Below, piece by piece: positions 32,172 through 39,902 of a DNA stretch of 64,000 nucleotides; within the stretch, counting starts at the first letter, position 1, and the number at the start of each line of letters is the position of its first letter. The DNA lies in assembly GCF_003938605.1 (NCBI RefSeq), contig NZ_RHWX01000011.1, forward strand, positions 1 through 64,000, read 5' to 3'. This DNA comes from Brevundimonas sp. 357. Its GTDB lineage: Bacteria > Pseudomonadota > Alphaproteobacteria > Caulobacterales > Caulobacteraceae. A program made the position numbers and the translations under genes. A model generated the notes under the pieces. The model made no database searches. It was not told the DNA's origin and worked only from the letters and a program-made list of their open reading frames with translations.

Positions 32172-33362
32172 ATGACTACGTCGCCAGACACCCTCGGTCC
32201 GCCCCGCCTTTCGCTGGCGGCGCTGTTTCTCAAATTCCTGCGGTTCGGTTTCCTGGCGTTTGGCGGCCCCGTCGCCCAGATCGCCATGATCCGCCGCACC
32301 CTCGTCGATGAAGAGCGATGGATTTCCAGTCCGCGCTTCAACCGCCTTCTGGCGGTGATGCAGGCGCTTCCTGGGCCAGAGGCCCACGAGTTGTGCGTCC
32401 ATATGGGCATGATGGCGCGGGGACGGATCGGCGGCCTGCTCGCAGGCCTCGGCTTCATGCTGCCCGGCTTCGTGCTGATGCTGGCGGCGGCCTGGCTCTA
32501 TGAACGCTTCATCGTCGGACAATCGGGCCTGACCGGCCTGCTTTTGGGCGTTCAGATCGTCGTGGTCGCCATCATCATCCGCGCCGTGCATCGGATCGGC
32601 TCCCACGTCCTAGAGGACCGTCTGCTGTGGGCGCTAGCGATCGGGGCCTTCGTCGCCTCTCTCCTCCATGCGCCCTTCTGGATACCGCTTGTGGCTTGCG
32701 GCCTGATCTACGCCCTGGAGCAACGTCCCTGGGCAGGCGTCGCCATTGCCGTCGCCGCCGTCTTCATCGCCATCCTGTTCGGCGTCTATCTGGAGGTCGC
32801 CCCGCCTGCGATCGCGATCTCGGCTGAGCCGTCGCCTCAACTCGCCGCTCTATTCATCGCCGGGTTGAAGGGCGGGCTGCTGACGTTCGGCGGCGCCTAT
32901 ACCGCCATCCCCTACGTGCGCGCCGACACTGTCGGACGCGGCTGGTTGCCGGACGGCGTCTTCCTAGATGGCGTGGCGCTGGCCGGCGTCCTGCCGGCGC
33001 CTCTGGTGATTTTCGGCACCTTCACGGGCTATGTGGTCGGCGGCTGGGCCGGCGCGCTGGCGCTGACTGCCGGAATTTTCCTGCCCGCCTTCGCCTTCTC
33101 GATGGTGCTGTTCAATCACCTGGAGGCCGTGGTCGAGAACCCGGCCTTGCACCGCCTCCTGGCAGGCGTGGCGGCCGCCGTCGTCGGCGTCATCGCCGCC
33201 ACTTCGCTTCAACTGGCCTGGACCACAGCCCAGTCGGCGCCGACGTGGTGGATCGCAGGTTTGATCTTCATCGCCGCACTGATCGCCGCCGTGCGGATCA
33301 AACCGCGCTGGACACCGATTCTCATTCTGAGCGGGGCGGTTGCAGGACAGCTCGTGCTCTAA
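32172..33362 (+). CDS. chrA: Chromate efflux transporter ChrA
   Basis: A 396-residue long-chain CHR protein with two homologous membrane halves. The first carries FGGPVAQIAMIRRTLVDEERWI and QALPGPEAHEL; the second carries FGGAYTAIPYV and the GVALAGVLPAPLVIFGTFTGY segment. It expels chromate driven by membrane potential. A GAGGCAAG stretch precedes the start. A gap of 142 bases separates it from the metal repressor and holds no clear gene. No chrB regulator is present. Confidence 0.93.
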   Translation: MTTSPDTLGPPRLSLAALFLKFLRFGFLAFGGPVAQIAMIRRTLVDEERWISSPRFNRLLAVMQALPGPEAHELCVHMGMMARGRIGGLLAGLGFMLPGFVLMLAAAWLYERFIVGQSGLTGLLLGVQIVVVAIIIRAVHRIGSHVLEDRLLWALAIGAFVASLLHAPFWIPLVACGLIYALEQRPWAGVAIAVAAVFIAILFGVYLEVAPPAIAISAEPSPQLAALFIAGLKGGLLTFGGAYTAIPYVRADTVGRGWLPDGVFLDGVALAGVLPAPLVIFGTFTGYVVGGWAGALALTAGIFLPAFAFSMVLFNHLEAVVENPALHRLLAGVAAAVVGVIAATSLQLAWTTAQSAPTWWIAGLIFIAALIAAVRIKPRWTPILILSGAVAGQLVL

Positions 33363-33419
33363 AGATTCATTGTCCAATCGCGCCATGCGTGAGCACGCAG
33401 CGACGGCCTAAATTTCGTT

Positions 33420-33467
33420 ATGTCAGAAATCGTCGGTATTTTTATTGACAATGTCAGAATCGTGCGG
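33420..33467. promoter_or_regulatory. Repeats and palindrome upstream of the QueC-like operon
   Basis: TGTCAGAA appears at 33421 and 33452, each followed by a closely similar TCGTSCGG-like stretch, giving two direct repeats 31 bases apart. TGACAATGTCA (33446-33456) is a perfect palindrome around one base and overlaps TTGACA (33445-33450), a plausible -35 box. This looks like the binding region of the operon's own XRE-ImmA regulator. Confidence 0.5.
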
Positions 33468-33494
33468 CAACCTTCCTGGCATGGAGGTAAGACC

Positions 33495-34067
33495 ATGAGC
33501 GACGGTCCTCATCGTAGCCTGCCGTTGAGGCGGGCCTGGAAGAAAGTCTGCGAGATCGCAGACGGACGTGCCCATGCACTGGAGGAAGTGGTTGAGAGAA
33601 TTCCGGCCGCACTAGCTGCGGACGCAAAAGGCGAGATCAGCGAAGGCCTGCTCAGAAGCCTGCGTCGGATTCTCACGTCCGAACAGCCGCAACTGATCGA
33701 CGACACGCCCCAACAGGTGGCGGCGCTGCGTTCGCAGGCGGCCTCGGTTATGGAGATCGACTTGGTAGAAGCGGTCGGCGACGCCCTACGTAACGGCCAA
33801 CGCGGAGCTGAAGCTTTCCAAAGCGGAGCCGAGGCTGTCTTTGAGGAGCGTGGGGAAGCAGTGACCCGATCTCTTGTGGAGCACTACCTGCGCCGATCGC
33901 CGCTAGAACGAGCCGCTCATGTCGAGCAACGAGTCACCGCTGCGCTCAAGCAGGCGAGTGACCGGGTGCGTGATGTCGCAACCGGCCTAGTTACCGGGGT
34001 TATGAAGCGTGCCTTGCCGAAGGCCGTGGATCGGTCCGGCCTCGAAGATGGACCCGCCCTCGCATGA
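33495..34067 (+). CDS. Helical protein of unknown function, first gene of the QueC-like operon
   Basis: A 190-residue soluble, charged, predominantly helical protein with no signal peptide or membrane segment. Segments such as AWKKVCEIADGRAHALEEVVERIP and HVEQRVTAALKQASDRVRDVATG look like long amphipathic helices. The start at 33495 has GGAGG upstream; an in-frame ATG at 33420 overlaps the promoter repeats and is unlikely. No family is recognised. Its stop overlaps the start of the QueC-like gene (ATGA), so the two are translationally coupled and their products probably act together; it could be a partner or substrate of that enzyme. Confidence 0.75.
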   Translation: MSDGPHRSLPLRRAWKKVCEIADGRAHALEEVVERIPAALAADAKGEISEGLLRSLRRILTSEQPQLIDDTPQQVAALRSQAASVMEIDLVEAVGDALRNGQRGAEAFQSGAEAVFEERGEAVTRSLVEHYLRRSPLERAAHVEQRVTAALKQASDRVRDVATGLVTGVMKRALPKAVDRSGLEDGPALA

Positions 34068-35446
34068 CGGGTTTCGCCTCCTATCGCGCAAACGAAGCAC
34101 CGCTTTTAATCGATGCGGTCGAAGCAGATGCGCCGCTCCGTGACGGCGCGACGCCCGCTCTGCTAGGGCAAAGTCTTTGCCTTGATACCCGCGGGCTCAC
34201 CTCATTCTTCTTCGCGCGGTTTGATCGCCGCCTCTACGATCTCCTAGTTGTCGCGGCGGCGGTCGAATTCTGTGACCGCTTTAAACGACGTCCAGGTTGG
34301 GGGTGGTCGCGCGCGTTTGACGTCCGGGTCGCAGTGCACGAACCCGAAGTCTGGTCCGCACCGGAGGCGAAGGCACTTCTGGAAGAGACCGTGTCATTCC
34401 TGACAGGTGATGTCTGGCGGTTCTGCTTCGAAGCTAGACTAAGGGACGAACCCGCGCCCGTGACGCTTCCACTGCCGCTTCCGCCTTATTGCGCGCTCAT
34501 TATGCCCTACAGCGAAGGCCTAGATTCTCTTGCGGTCCATGCCCTCACGGCACACGCGACCAACAGCGAACTTGTCCGGGTGCGCCTAGGGTCAGGCGGC
34601 GTCGACAAGGCAGTGCTGGACAAGGACCGCAAACCCTTTGCACGAGTGCCCTACAAAGTCTCCGTGCCAAACAACGCGGAATCGTCCGCTCGATCTAGGG
34701 GCTTCAAATTCGCGGTCGTGACCGCGATCGCCGCAGCGATGTCGGGAGTTCAACGGATCATCGTCACCGAAAGCGGGCAAGGGGTCTTGGGACCGGTGCT
34801 TGTTCGATCCGGTCATGCGTACCCCGACTATCGCGTCCATCCCGCCTTTAGCCGGAAAATGGAAAGCCTGTTCTTGGCGCTCACTGGGCATGAAATTCGG
34901 TATGAGTATCCGCGTCTCTGGTACACCAAGGGTGAGACCATGGCCGCCGCGAAGGCATTACCGACGCCCCCGGATTTCGTCACGCGGACGCGCAGTTGCT
35001 GGCAGAGTTCGCAGCAAGCTTCCGTAGACGGCTCACGCCGCCAATGCGGAATTTGCGCGGCGTGCATGCTGCGACGTGTGAGCATGTTCGCTGCGGAGAT
35101 TGATGAGCCTGCGGACAGGTACGTGTGGGAAAATCTGACTGTCACTGAATTTGACACTGGCGCTGCCGCCGCATTCCAAGGACATACGCGCGCTCTGAGA
35201 GAGTATGGTATCGCAGGCGTGCTACATATGGACCATCTAGCGTCACTGGCTGCACCTTCAGCGCAGACCAGTGCATTCCATCGCGTCGTACGCCTCACTG
35301 CAGACGCGCTTGGTGAAGATGAAGGCTCTGTGCTGGCCCAGACCCGAGCTCTGCTGGATCGCCACGCTGAGGAATGGCGTCGCTTCGTGATCGCTCAAGG
35401 CAATCAATCTTTTGTTGCGCGGTATGCCGCCAGCGTGGTCGCGTGA
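34064..35446 (+). CDS. QueC-like ATP-dependent 7-cyano-7-deazaguanine-synthase homologue
   Basis: A 460-residue protein, about twice the length of QueC. Residues 1-140 form an extra N-terminal region of unknown fold. The PP-loop is SEGLDS at 150-155, SGGxDS with Glu for the second Gly. A conserved-looking stretch follows, with YPDYRVHPAFSRKMESL near 253-270. All four QueC zinc cysteines are kept: Cys312, Cys328, Cys331 and Cys334 (SCW, then CGICAAC). QueC makes preQ0. QueC-like proteins also occur in antiphage systems (Qat; type IV CBASS, where one conjugates a deazaguanine to a protein). It is not a housekeeping queuosine gene: no queD, queE or queF lies nearby. Confidence 0.85.
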   Translation: MTGFASYRANEAPLLIDAVEADAPLRDGATPALLGQSLCLDTRGLTSFFFARFDRRLYDLLVVAAAVEFCDRFKRRPGWGWSRAFDVRVAVHEPEVWSAPEAKALLEETVSFLTGDVWRFCFEARLRDEPAPVTLPLPLPPYCALIMPYSEGLDSLAVHALTAHATNSELVRVRLGSGGVDKAVLDKDRKPFARVPYKVSVPNNAESSARSRGFKFAVVTAIAAAMSGVQRIIVTESGQGVLGPVLVRSGHAYPDYRVHPAFSRKMESLFLALTGHEIRYEYPRLWYTKGETMAAAKALPTPPDFVTRTRSCWQSSQQASVDGSRRQCGICAACMLRRVSMFAAEIDEPADRYVWENLTVTEFDTGAAAAFQGHTRALREYGIAGVLHMDHLASLAAPSAQTSAFHRVVRLTADALGEDEGSVLAQTRALLDRHAEEWRRFVIAQGNQSFVARYAASVVA

Positions 35447-36624
35447 TGGAGACTCCTGCCGCCATCGATCCAATCGCCCTGGGGGAGCGCCTGCGTCTGG
35501 CGAGAGACGCGGCGAAGATCACCCAGGCCCAAGCGGCCGAAGCCATCTCTGCGGCTCGCACGACCCTAGTGGCGATCGAACAGGGCGGCCGCCGGCCGCG
35601 TCTAGAAGAATTGCAGACTCTCGCTGGCCTTTACGGCACGACAGTGAACGCGTTGTTGCGCCGGGAGTCAGCCAAGGTAGACCTGCGTCCCCGCTTTCGT
35701 CGAACCCAAGACGGCGGCTCAGCTGTTGAGATGGCTTCCGCCTTGTTGACCGACTTGGTCAAGGCCGAGGTGGAACTTGAAGATTTGCTTGGAGTGGTTC
35801 GGGGTCGATCCGAGCCTCCGGAGCGCCCCATTCTGCCCGGTAACGTCCTCGCCCAAGCCGAAGAAGATGCATTCGAACTACGCCAGTGGCTGGGCATAGG
35901 AGATGCGCCCGTCCATGACATGGTTTCAATTCTCGAACTTCAGCTTGGAGCTCGTGTGTTCGTCCGCAGGCTTGAGGCCAAGATTTCTGGTCTCTATGCT
36001 TACGACAACGACGCTGGTCCATGCGTCCTGCTAAACGCCCTACATCCGAAAGAACGGCGAGCGCAAACCGCCGCCCATGAACTCGGTCACTACATCTCTA
36101 CCCGAAACGCGCCGGACAGCCTTTATGAGGGCTCGCCTGAACAGACTCGCGAAGAGCGCTACGCCAATGCCTTCGCGCGGGCGTTCCTAACGCCTGCGCG
36201 AACGGTCAAGTCGATGTTCCGGGACACGACAGCGGGGGCGACAAATCTGACGCGCCGCCACGTGATCGTGCTTGCCCATGGCTTCGGTGTATCACGTGAA
36301 GCTTTGGTGCGGCGGCTCGAAGAATTGGACCTCGTGCCGAACGGAACTTGGGATTGGTTCGAACGGACCGGCGGCATTACTAACGACCAGGCGCGGCAGG
36401 TCCTGGGCGAAAACCCAGCATTCGATCCGCGCGGCGAAGATGGGGAGCGGTCGGTGTCGCTCCGCCTTCAACTCCTAGCGGCCGAGGCGTGGAAGCGTGG
36501 CCTGCTCTCCGAGGGTCAAGTGGTCAGTCTGCTCAAGATCGACCGGGTACAAGCGCGTGAGTTGATAGACGCCTATGAGGCAGATGAGGAGGCGGCCGAT
36601 GGGCTTCCCCGCATCCGGCGCTGA
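35446..36624 (+). CDS. XRE regulator fused to an ImmA/IrrE metallopeptidase
   Basis: A 392-residue protein. Residues 12-70 are an XRE helix-turn-helix (LGERLRLARDAAKITQAQAAEAISAARTTLVAIEQG). A helical linker follows, and then an ImmA/IrrE protease domain with the zinc motif HELGH at 211-215, preceded by RRAQTAA. The C-terminal 170 residues are helical. Such proteins cleave repressors or act as metal-dependent regulators and antitoxins in phage and toxin-antitoxin loci. The ATG at 35446 overlaps the previous stop by one base (TGATG). Context suggests it is both sensor and regulator of this operon. Confidence 0.88.
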   Translation: METPAAIDPIALGERLRLARDAAKITQAQAAEAISAARTTLVAIEQGGRRPRLEELQTLAGLYGTTVNALLRRESAKVDLRPRFRRTQDGGSAVEMASALLTDLVKAEVELEDLLGVVRGRSEPPERPILPGNVLAQAEEDAFELRQWLGIGDAPVHDMVSILELQLGARVFVRRLEAKISGLYAYDNDAGPCVLLNALHPKERRAQTAAHELGHYISTRNAPDSLYEGSPEQTREERYANAFARAFLTPARTVKSMFRDTTAGATNLTRRHVIVLAHGFGVSREALVRRLEELDLVPNGTWDWFERTGGITNDQARQVLGENPAFDPRGEDGERSVSLRLQLLAAEAWKRGLLSEGQVVSLLKIDRVQARELIDAYEADEEAADGLPRIRR

Positions 36625-37246
36625 GCCCCCAATACATGTCGCTGATGCGAGCGTTTGGATCAACCTCGCCGCTACGGGCCGATGCCCGGAAATCCTCGCT
36701 GCGCTCGGTGCGTCATTCGCTATCGTTGATGTGGTGCTCAGGGAACTTCAGCGCGGCAGCGCCAATGGGCATGGGGTGCTGGAGCATATCCAGCCGCTGA
36801 TCCAGTCCGGGCTAATTCGAGTTGTGGAGATGGAAACCGCAGACGAAGAGCCGTATCTTAGCCTAGTTGCAGGCGGCACGGCAGAAACCTTGGACGATGG
36901 CGAGGCTGCGACCTTGGTCGTAGCCGTGCGCCTTGGGGCAATCGCCCTGATTGACGAACGCAAAGCGACTGCGATCGCAAAGCGTCGCTTTTCTGCACTC
37001 GAACTTCGGTCCAGCACTGAGCTGCTATTCGCTACGCTACCAGACGAAGGCGGGAATGTCGGCCCCTTGGCCGATGCCCTGTTTTTGGCGCTCCAGAGGG
37101 CCAGAATGCGGGTGCCAACTCATTGGCAGGCTAGGGTGATCGAAGTTCTGGGTCCCGAGCGAGCGAGCGCCTGCAACAGTTTGCCGGCGCATCTACGGGC
37201 ACCGCTGATAGACACGGTAAACGCTCGTCCCGTTCGCTCCGATTAG
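36599..37246 (+). CDS. PIN-like domain protein, putative ribonuclease toxin
   Basis: A 215-residue protein. The PIN acidic residues are visible as Asp16 (VADASVWINL), Glu49 (LREL), Asp99/Asp100 with Glu102 (LDDGEAAT) and Asp119 (ALIDE), matching the DUF3368-like group of predicted nucleases. About 85 residues at the C-terminus are extra. The start at 36599 follows GAGGAGG and lies inside the 3' end of the ImmA-type gene (26-base overlap). PIN proteins paired with an XRE-metallopeptidase partner are typical of toxin-antitoxin-like modules, so this is the likely effector of the operon. Confidence 0.8.
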   Translation: MGFPASGAEPPIHVADASVWINLAATGRCPEILAALGASFAIVDVVLRELQRGSANGHGVLEHIQPLIQSGLIRVVEMETADEEPYLSLVAGGTAETLDDGEAATLVVAVRLGAIALIDERKATAIAKRRFSALELRSSTELLFATLPDEGGNVGPLADALFLALQRARMRVPTHWQARVIEVLGPERASACNSLPAHLRAPLIDTVNARPVRSD

Positions 37247-37452
37247 CGGACTGCGTAAAATTCTGTGGGATGGACGCCAAGCACTTCAGCCAACTTGCCT
37301 AGAATTGCCACTGTCGGGTTGCCCTCGCCTCGCTCTATGCGCCCGAGATGACGCATCGCCAGACCCGCTTCACCCGCTAACGCCTCCTGGCTCAAGCCGC
37401 GCTCCTTGCGGAGACGCCTGATATTTGCGCCGACGATCTTCTCCCATTCCAT
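37243..37452 (-). CDS. Small XRE-family repressor
   Basis: A 69-residue protein that is almost entirely an XRE helix-turn-helix: IVGANIRRLRKERGLSQEALAGEAGLAMRHLGRIERGEGNPTVAILGKLAEVL. It converges on the PIN gene with a four-base overlap and is divergent from the 39-aa membrane peptide gene. A perfect palindrome 36 bases upstream of its start is the probable operator, so it likely represses itself and the divergent pair. Confidence 0.88.
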   Translation of the reverse strand: MEWEKIVGANIRRLRKERGLSQEALAGEAGLAMRHLGRIERGEGNPTVAILGKLAEVLGVHPTEFYAVR

Positions 37453-37487
37453 CAGCGCGATGGTGTTAGCGGAGCGGTAACCTCTCT

Positions 37488-37503
37488 AGGACATCTATGT
37501 CCT
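37488..37503. promoter_or_regulatory. Palindromic operator between divergent genes
   Basis: AGGACATCTATGTCCT: seven-base arms AGGACAT/ATGTCCT around CT. It lies 36 bases before the XRE gene start and 20 before the membrane peptide start, so one dimer could control both directions. Confidence 0.75.
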
Positions 37504-37523
37504 ATTATTCCAGAGGGGCGATT

Positions 37524-37643
37524 ATGGGGTGTCTGGCGGGTGTGATGTTCGGCGCGGTCGGCTTTTTCGTCGCCGGACCGATAGGCGCGATCATCGGTCT
37601 GCTCATCGGCATCCTGGGTGCCGTAGGAGCGAAACGCCGATGA
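37524..37643 (+). CDS. 39-residue Gly-rich single-span membrane peptide
   Basis: Codons from the ATG at 37524 to TGA at 37641 encode a peptide opening MGCLAGVMFGAVGFFVAGPI and ending in a basic AKRR tail. It is nearly all one long hydrophobic helix or hairpin with small-residue spacing (GxxxG-like repeats) and a central Gly-Pro. GAGGGG lies six bases before the start. The stop overlaps the next start (ATGA). It may be a genuine small membrane protein or a membrane-active toxin; no family is recognised. Confidence 0.65.
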   Translation: MGCLAGVMFGAVGFFVAGPIGAIIGLLIGILGAVGAKRR

Positions 37644-38467
37644 GAAGGTTGCTTATCCTGACAAGCGCTAGCGCTCTGCTGACCGGCTGCGCCTCTACTC
37701 CGCCGCCGGAGGTGCGGATGATCCCCACCGCCGATCACGGCGTGGGTGTCCGCTTCTCGCGCGGCAACGCCCTGATGGTGTCGAATGGGCCGTCCGGCGC
37801 GATCATGCTGCTGCCGATCCGCTATAACGACACGCAGAAATTCTTCTTCTCGATCGCCGCCTTCAACACCTCAGGTTACCCGATCAACATCGGTTCAGAG
37901 GACGTGCGCCTCTATCTGGATGGGCAGCCCTACAGCGTCCAGGACTTCGACTATCTGCGCCACAGTGCGCGCACGACCGCCCAGCGTGAGATGAACCTGG
38001 CCTGGGCCGACGCGGCCGTGGAATATTTCCTCACTCTTCAGGAGATGGAGGACCACCCACGCCGCCACGACATCGCCTACCGCAGCGCCTCCGGGCAGCT
38101 GCAGGCGTCGCACGATCATATCCAGCGACGGTTGCGCCAGACTATCTCCACTCTGGGACGAACGATGCTGGAGACGACGACCATCGACCCCGGCACGGCG
38201 CATGGCGGCGCGATCCTGGCGGAACAGATCGTCATCCCTGACGGCATGGTTCGCGACATGGTGATTGAAGTGCGTTTCGGGGGCTTCCCGCACCGCTTCC
38301 GGTTGAACCTGGCGCCGTCGGGCACCTACGCCCCGACGCCGGTCGACATCCCAGCCGTCCCGGCCCAGGTCACGCAGGAGCTCATGCGCACCCGCGAGAC
38401 CTGGCACTGGACCGACGGCCCGCCGCCGTCGCCGGCGATCTTCAAGGGCATGCCGGTGATCGAATAG
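37640..38467 (+). CDS. Lipoprotein of unknown function, island cargo
   Basis: A 275-residue lipoprotein with a signal peptide ending in LLTGC (Cys17). The mature domain begins APSTPPPEVRM-like and has a beta-rich first half (FFFSIAAFNTSGYPINIGSEDVRLYLDG), a central helix (REMNLAWADAAVEYFLTLQEMEDHPRRHD) and a second beta-region (GMVRDMVIEVRFGGFPHRFRLNL). I recognise no family. It overlaps the 39-residue membrane peptide gene by four bases, so the two are coexpressed at the envelope under the adjacent XRE repressor. A hairpin follows directly. Confidence 0.8.
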   Translation: MRRLLILTSASALLTGCASTPPPEVRMIPTADHGVGVRFSRGNALMVSNGPSGAIMLLPIRYNDTQKFFFSIAAFNTSGYPINIGSEDVRLYLDGQPYSVQDFDYLRHSARTTAQREMNLAWADAAVEYFLTLQEMEDHPRRHDIAYRSASGQLQASHDHIQRRLRQTISTLGRTMLETTTIDPGTAHGGAILAEQIVIPDGMVRDMVIEVRFGGFPHRFRLNLAPSGTYAPTPVDIPAVPAQVTQELMRTRETWHWTDGPPPSPAIFKGMPVIE

Positions 38468-38485
38468 CTGCAGTTCGCACTGCAG
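38468..38485 (+). terminator. Hairpin after the island lipoprotein gene
   Basis: CTGCAGT and ACTGCAG pair around TCGC, directly at the stop codon, followed by TACGTTTT. It is short but a plausible terminator. Confidence 0.5.
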
Positions 38486-38544
38486 TACGTTTTGTGCTAC
38501 AGTTAGAACGTTGTCGTTCAAGGATTTTCCCGAACTTGTCGCAA

Positions 38545-38561
38545 AGTGGCACCTTGGGTGG
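38545..38561 (+). repeat. Right copy of island-end direct repeat
   Basis: AGTGGCACCTTGGGTGG, 15 of 17 bases identical to 19304-19320 and in the same orientation, about 90 bases inside the right junction. GTGGCAC repeats once more at 38558-38564. These are candidate integrase arm sites. The surrounding stretch 38486-38651 holds no gene. Confidence 0.55.
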
Positions 38562-38651
38562 CACGACATTTAGAACGGGCGCTCCTTGTCGATCAGCGAT
38601 CTGAAAACCAAGAGGTTCTTGCTCACCTACCCGCCCTACATTCCCTATTCG

Positions 38652-39483
38652 GGGAGAAGGCGCCCTGGGCCACCAAGGTGCCGTGATACATGGATTGCAT
38701 TCGCTTCACAGCGGCGATGCCGTGAAAATAGTCCCATTCCTGCGAGCGGGTGAGGAAGTTGTGGCGTGAGTTGCGGACCATGACGGCGCCCGCAATGGCC
38801 TGGGTTGAAGGCGGATCGGTCAGCAATCGCTCGACGATCTGGACCAGGCCGTCGTCGCGCACCCAGGAATCGCCGTCGATGGTGACGATCAGATCGTGCC
38901 GGGCCTCCTTCAGGCCGCGGTTGAGTACCGCCGCCTTGCCTGCATTGACCGTATAGTCGATCAGGCGCACGTCAGCGTTTGGCGGAAAGCCAAGTTCGAT
39001 AATGGCCGCGCGCGCGATCGCGACCGTATTGTCGGTCGAACCGTCGTTGAGGACCAGCACCTCATAAGAGCCGGGATAGGTCTGAGCCGCCAGGCTAGCG
39101 AGCGTGTCGCGGATCCCGGATGCTTCATTGTATGCCGCGACAAGAACGCTGACCGGCGGATAGGACGTCGGCCGGATACGCGGCGGCCTGCGGTCGAACA
39201 AGAGCGTGCCGAGCAGAAAGGCGTTCATGAATCCCGGCACATAGGCGATGAAGCCGATGGCGATGAGGGCGAATATCCAACTGCTGACGTTGGCCAGATC
39301 GGCCAGCCACCGCTGTGACAGCCAGACGCTAAGCGCGGTCCAGGCAATCGCCAGCGTCAGGGCCAGTGCGAACTTGGCGGGGATCGGCAAATACAACCGA
39401 CGATAAGGGCGCGGCAGCGCCGTCGTCGTTTCCTGAACAACGGCCATTGGCCCGGCTTTCGTATCAGACACTCTATCGGACAT
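38652..39483 (-). pseudogene. 5' part of the split family-2 glycosyltransferase gene
   Basis: The N-terminal half of a PgaC-type processive glycosyltransferase. Two membrane helices (about residues 38-85) precede the GT-A domain: PPVSVLVAAYNEASGI, the nucleotide-binding VLNDGSTDNT, and TIDGDSWV with the metal-binding DGD. The frame runs through GTLVAQGAFS and then leaves coding sequence at the island junction, ending at a stop at 38623. The matching LYRRNALEEVGGW and the catalytic ED and QxxRW motifs are at 18574-19150. The start is uncertain (39483 or 39495). Without the second half it cannot be catalytic. Confidence 0.9.
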
Positions 39484-39659
39484 CACAGGCCCCATGAACG
39501 TCTTACGGATGACGATTGAAAACCTTCGTTTCTTAAACCGACAAACTCAAACGTAGTAACCAGAGACCAAATATTACGGCACTTACTTCAAACAAATTGT
39601 AAATTCTTGCATCAGGCGAGTAGCAGGCGCCGCACAGCGGCGACGCCTGCCCAGACGCT

Positions 39660-39842
39660 CTAGCCCCGGTCGCCCTTCAGCGCGTCCTTCACGCCACCGA
39701 CAGCGTTTTGGACCTTGCCGGCGACCTGATCGGCTCGGCCTTCAGCTTTCAATTTTTCGTCGCCAGTCAGCTTGCCGGCTGCTTCCTTGAGCTTGCCGCC
39801 GATGTTTCTGGCGGCGCCTTCAATACGATCTTTGTCGGGCAT
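39660..39842 (-). CDS. CsbD-family stress protein
   Basis: A 60-residue hydrophilic protein of the CsbD type: DRIEGAARNIGGKLKEAAGKLTGDEKLKAEGRADQVAGKVQNAVG. These small, probably disordered proteins are abundant under general stress, and their molecular role is unknown. GGGAG precedes the start. Single gene between the broken glycosyltransferase and the Nudix gene. Confidence 0.93.
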   Translation of the reverse strand: MPDKDRIEGAARNIGGKLKEAAGKLTGDEKLKAEGRADQVAGKVQNAVGGVKDALKGDRG

Positions 39843-39902
39843 TAGGAGCTCCCTGCCAGGGAACGCCGGGACGGCGTCCCTCAGGAAAACAACCCTTTTC
39901 GA

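Noticed and set aside
32084-32311. A small plus-strand frame between the metal repressor and chrA, possibly a chrB remnant
   Set aside because: It overlaps the start of chrA in another frame and has no recognisable ChrB sequence.
34064-35446. Treating the QueC-like gene as a housekeeping queuosine/preQ0 gene
   Set aside because: It is about twice the length of QueC, has an altered PP-loop, lies on a mobile island, and no queD, queE or queF is near.
33495-37246. Assigning the QueC-like operon to the known Qat defence system
   Set aside because: Qat needs a P-loop ATPase (QatA) and a TatD-like nuclease (QatD). Neither is present; the partners here are an ImmA/IrrE protease and a PIN protein.
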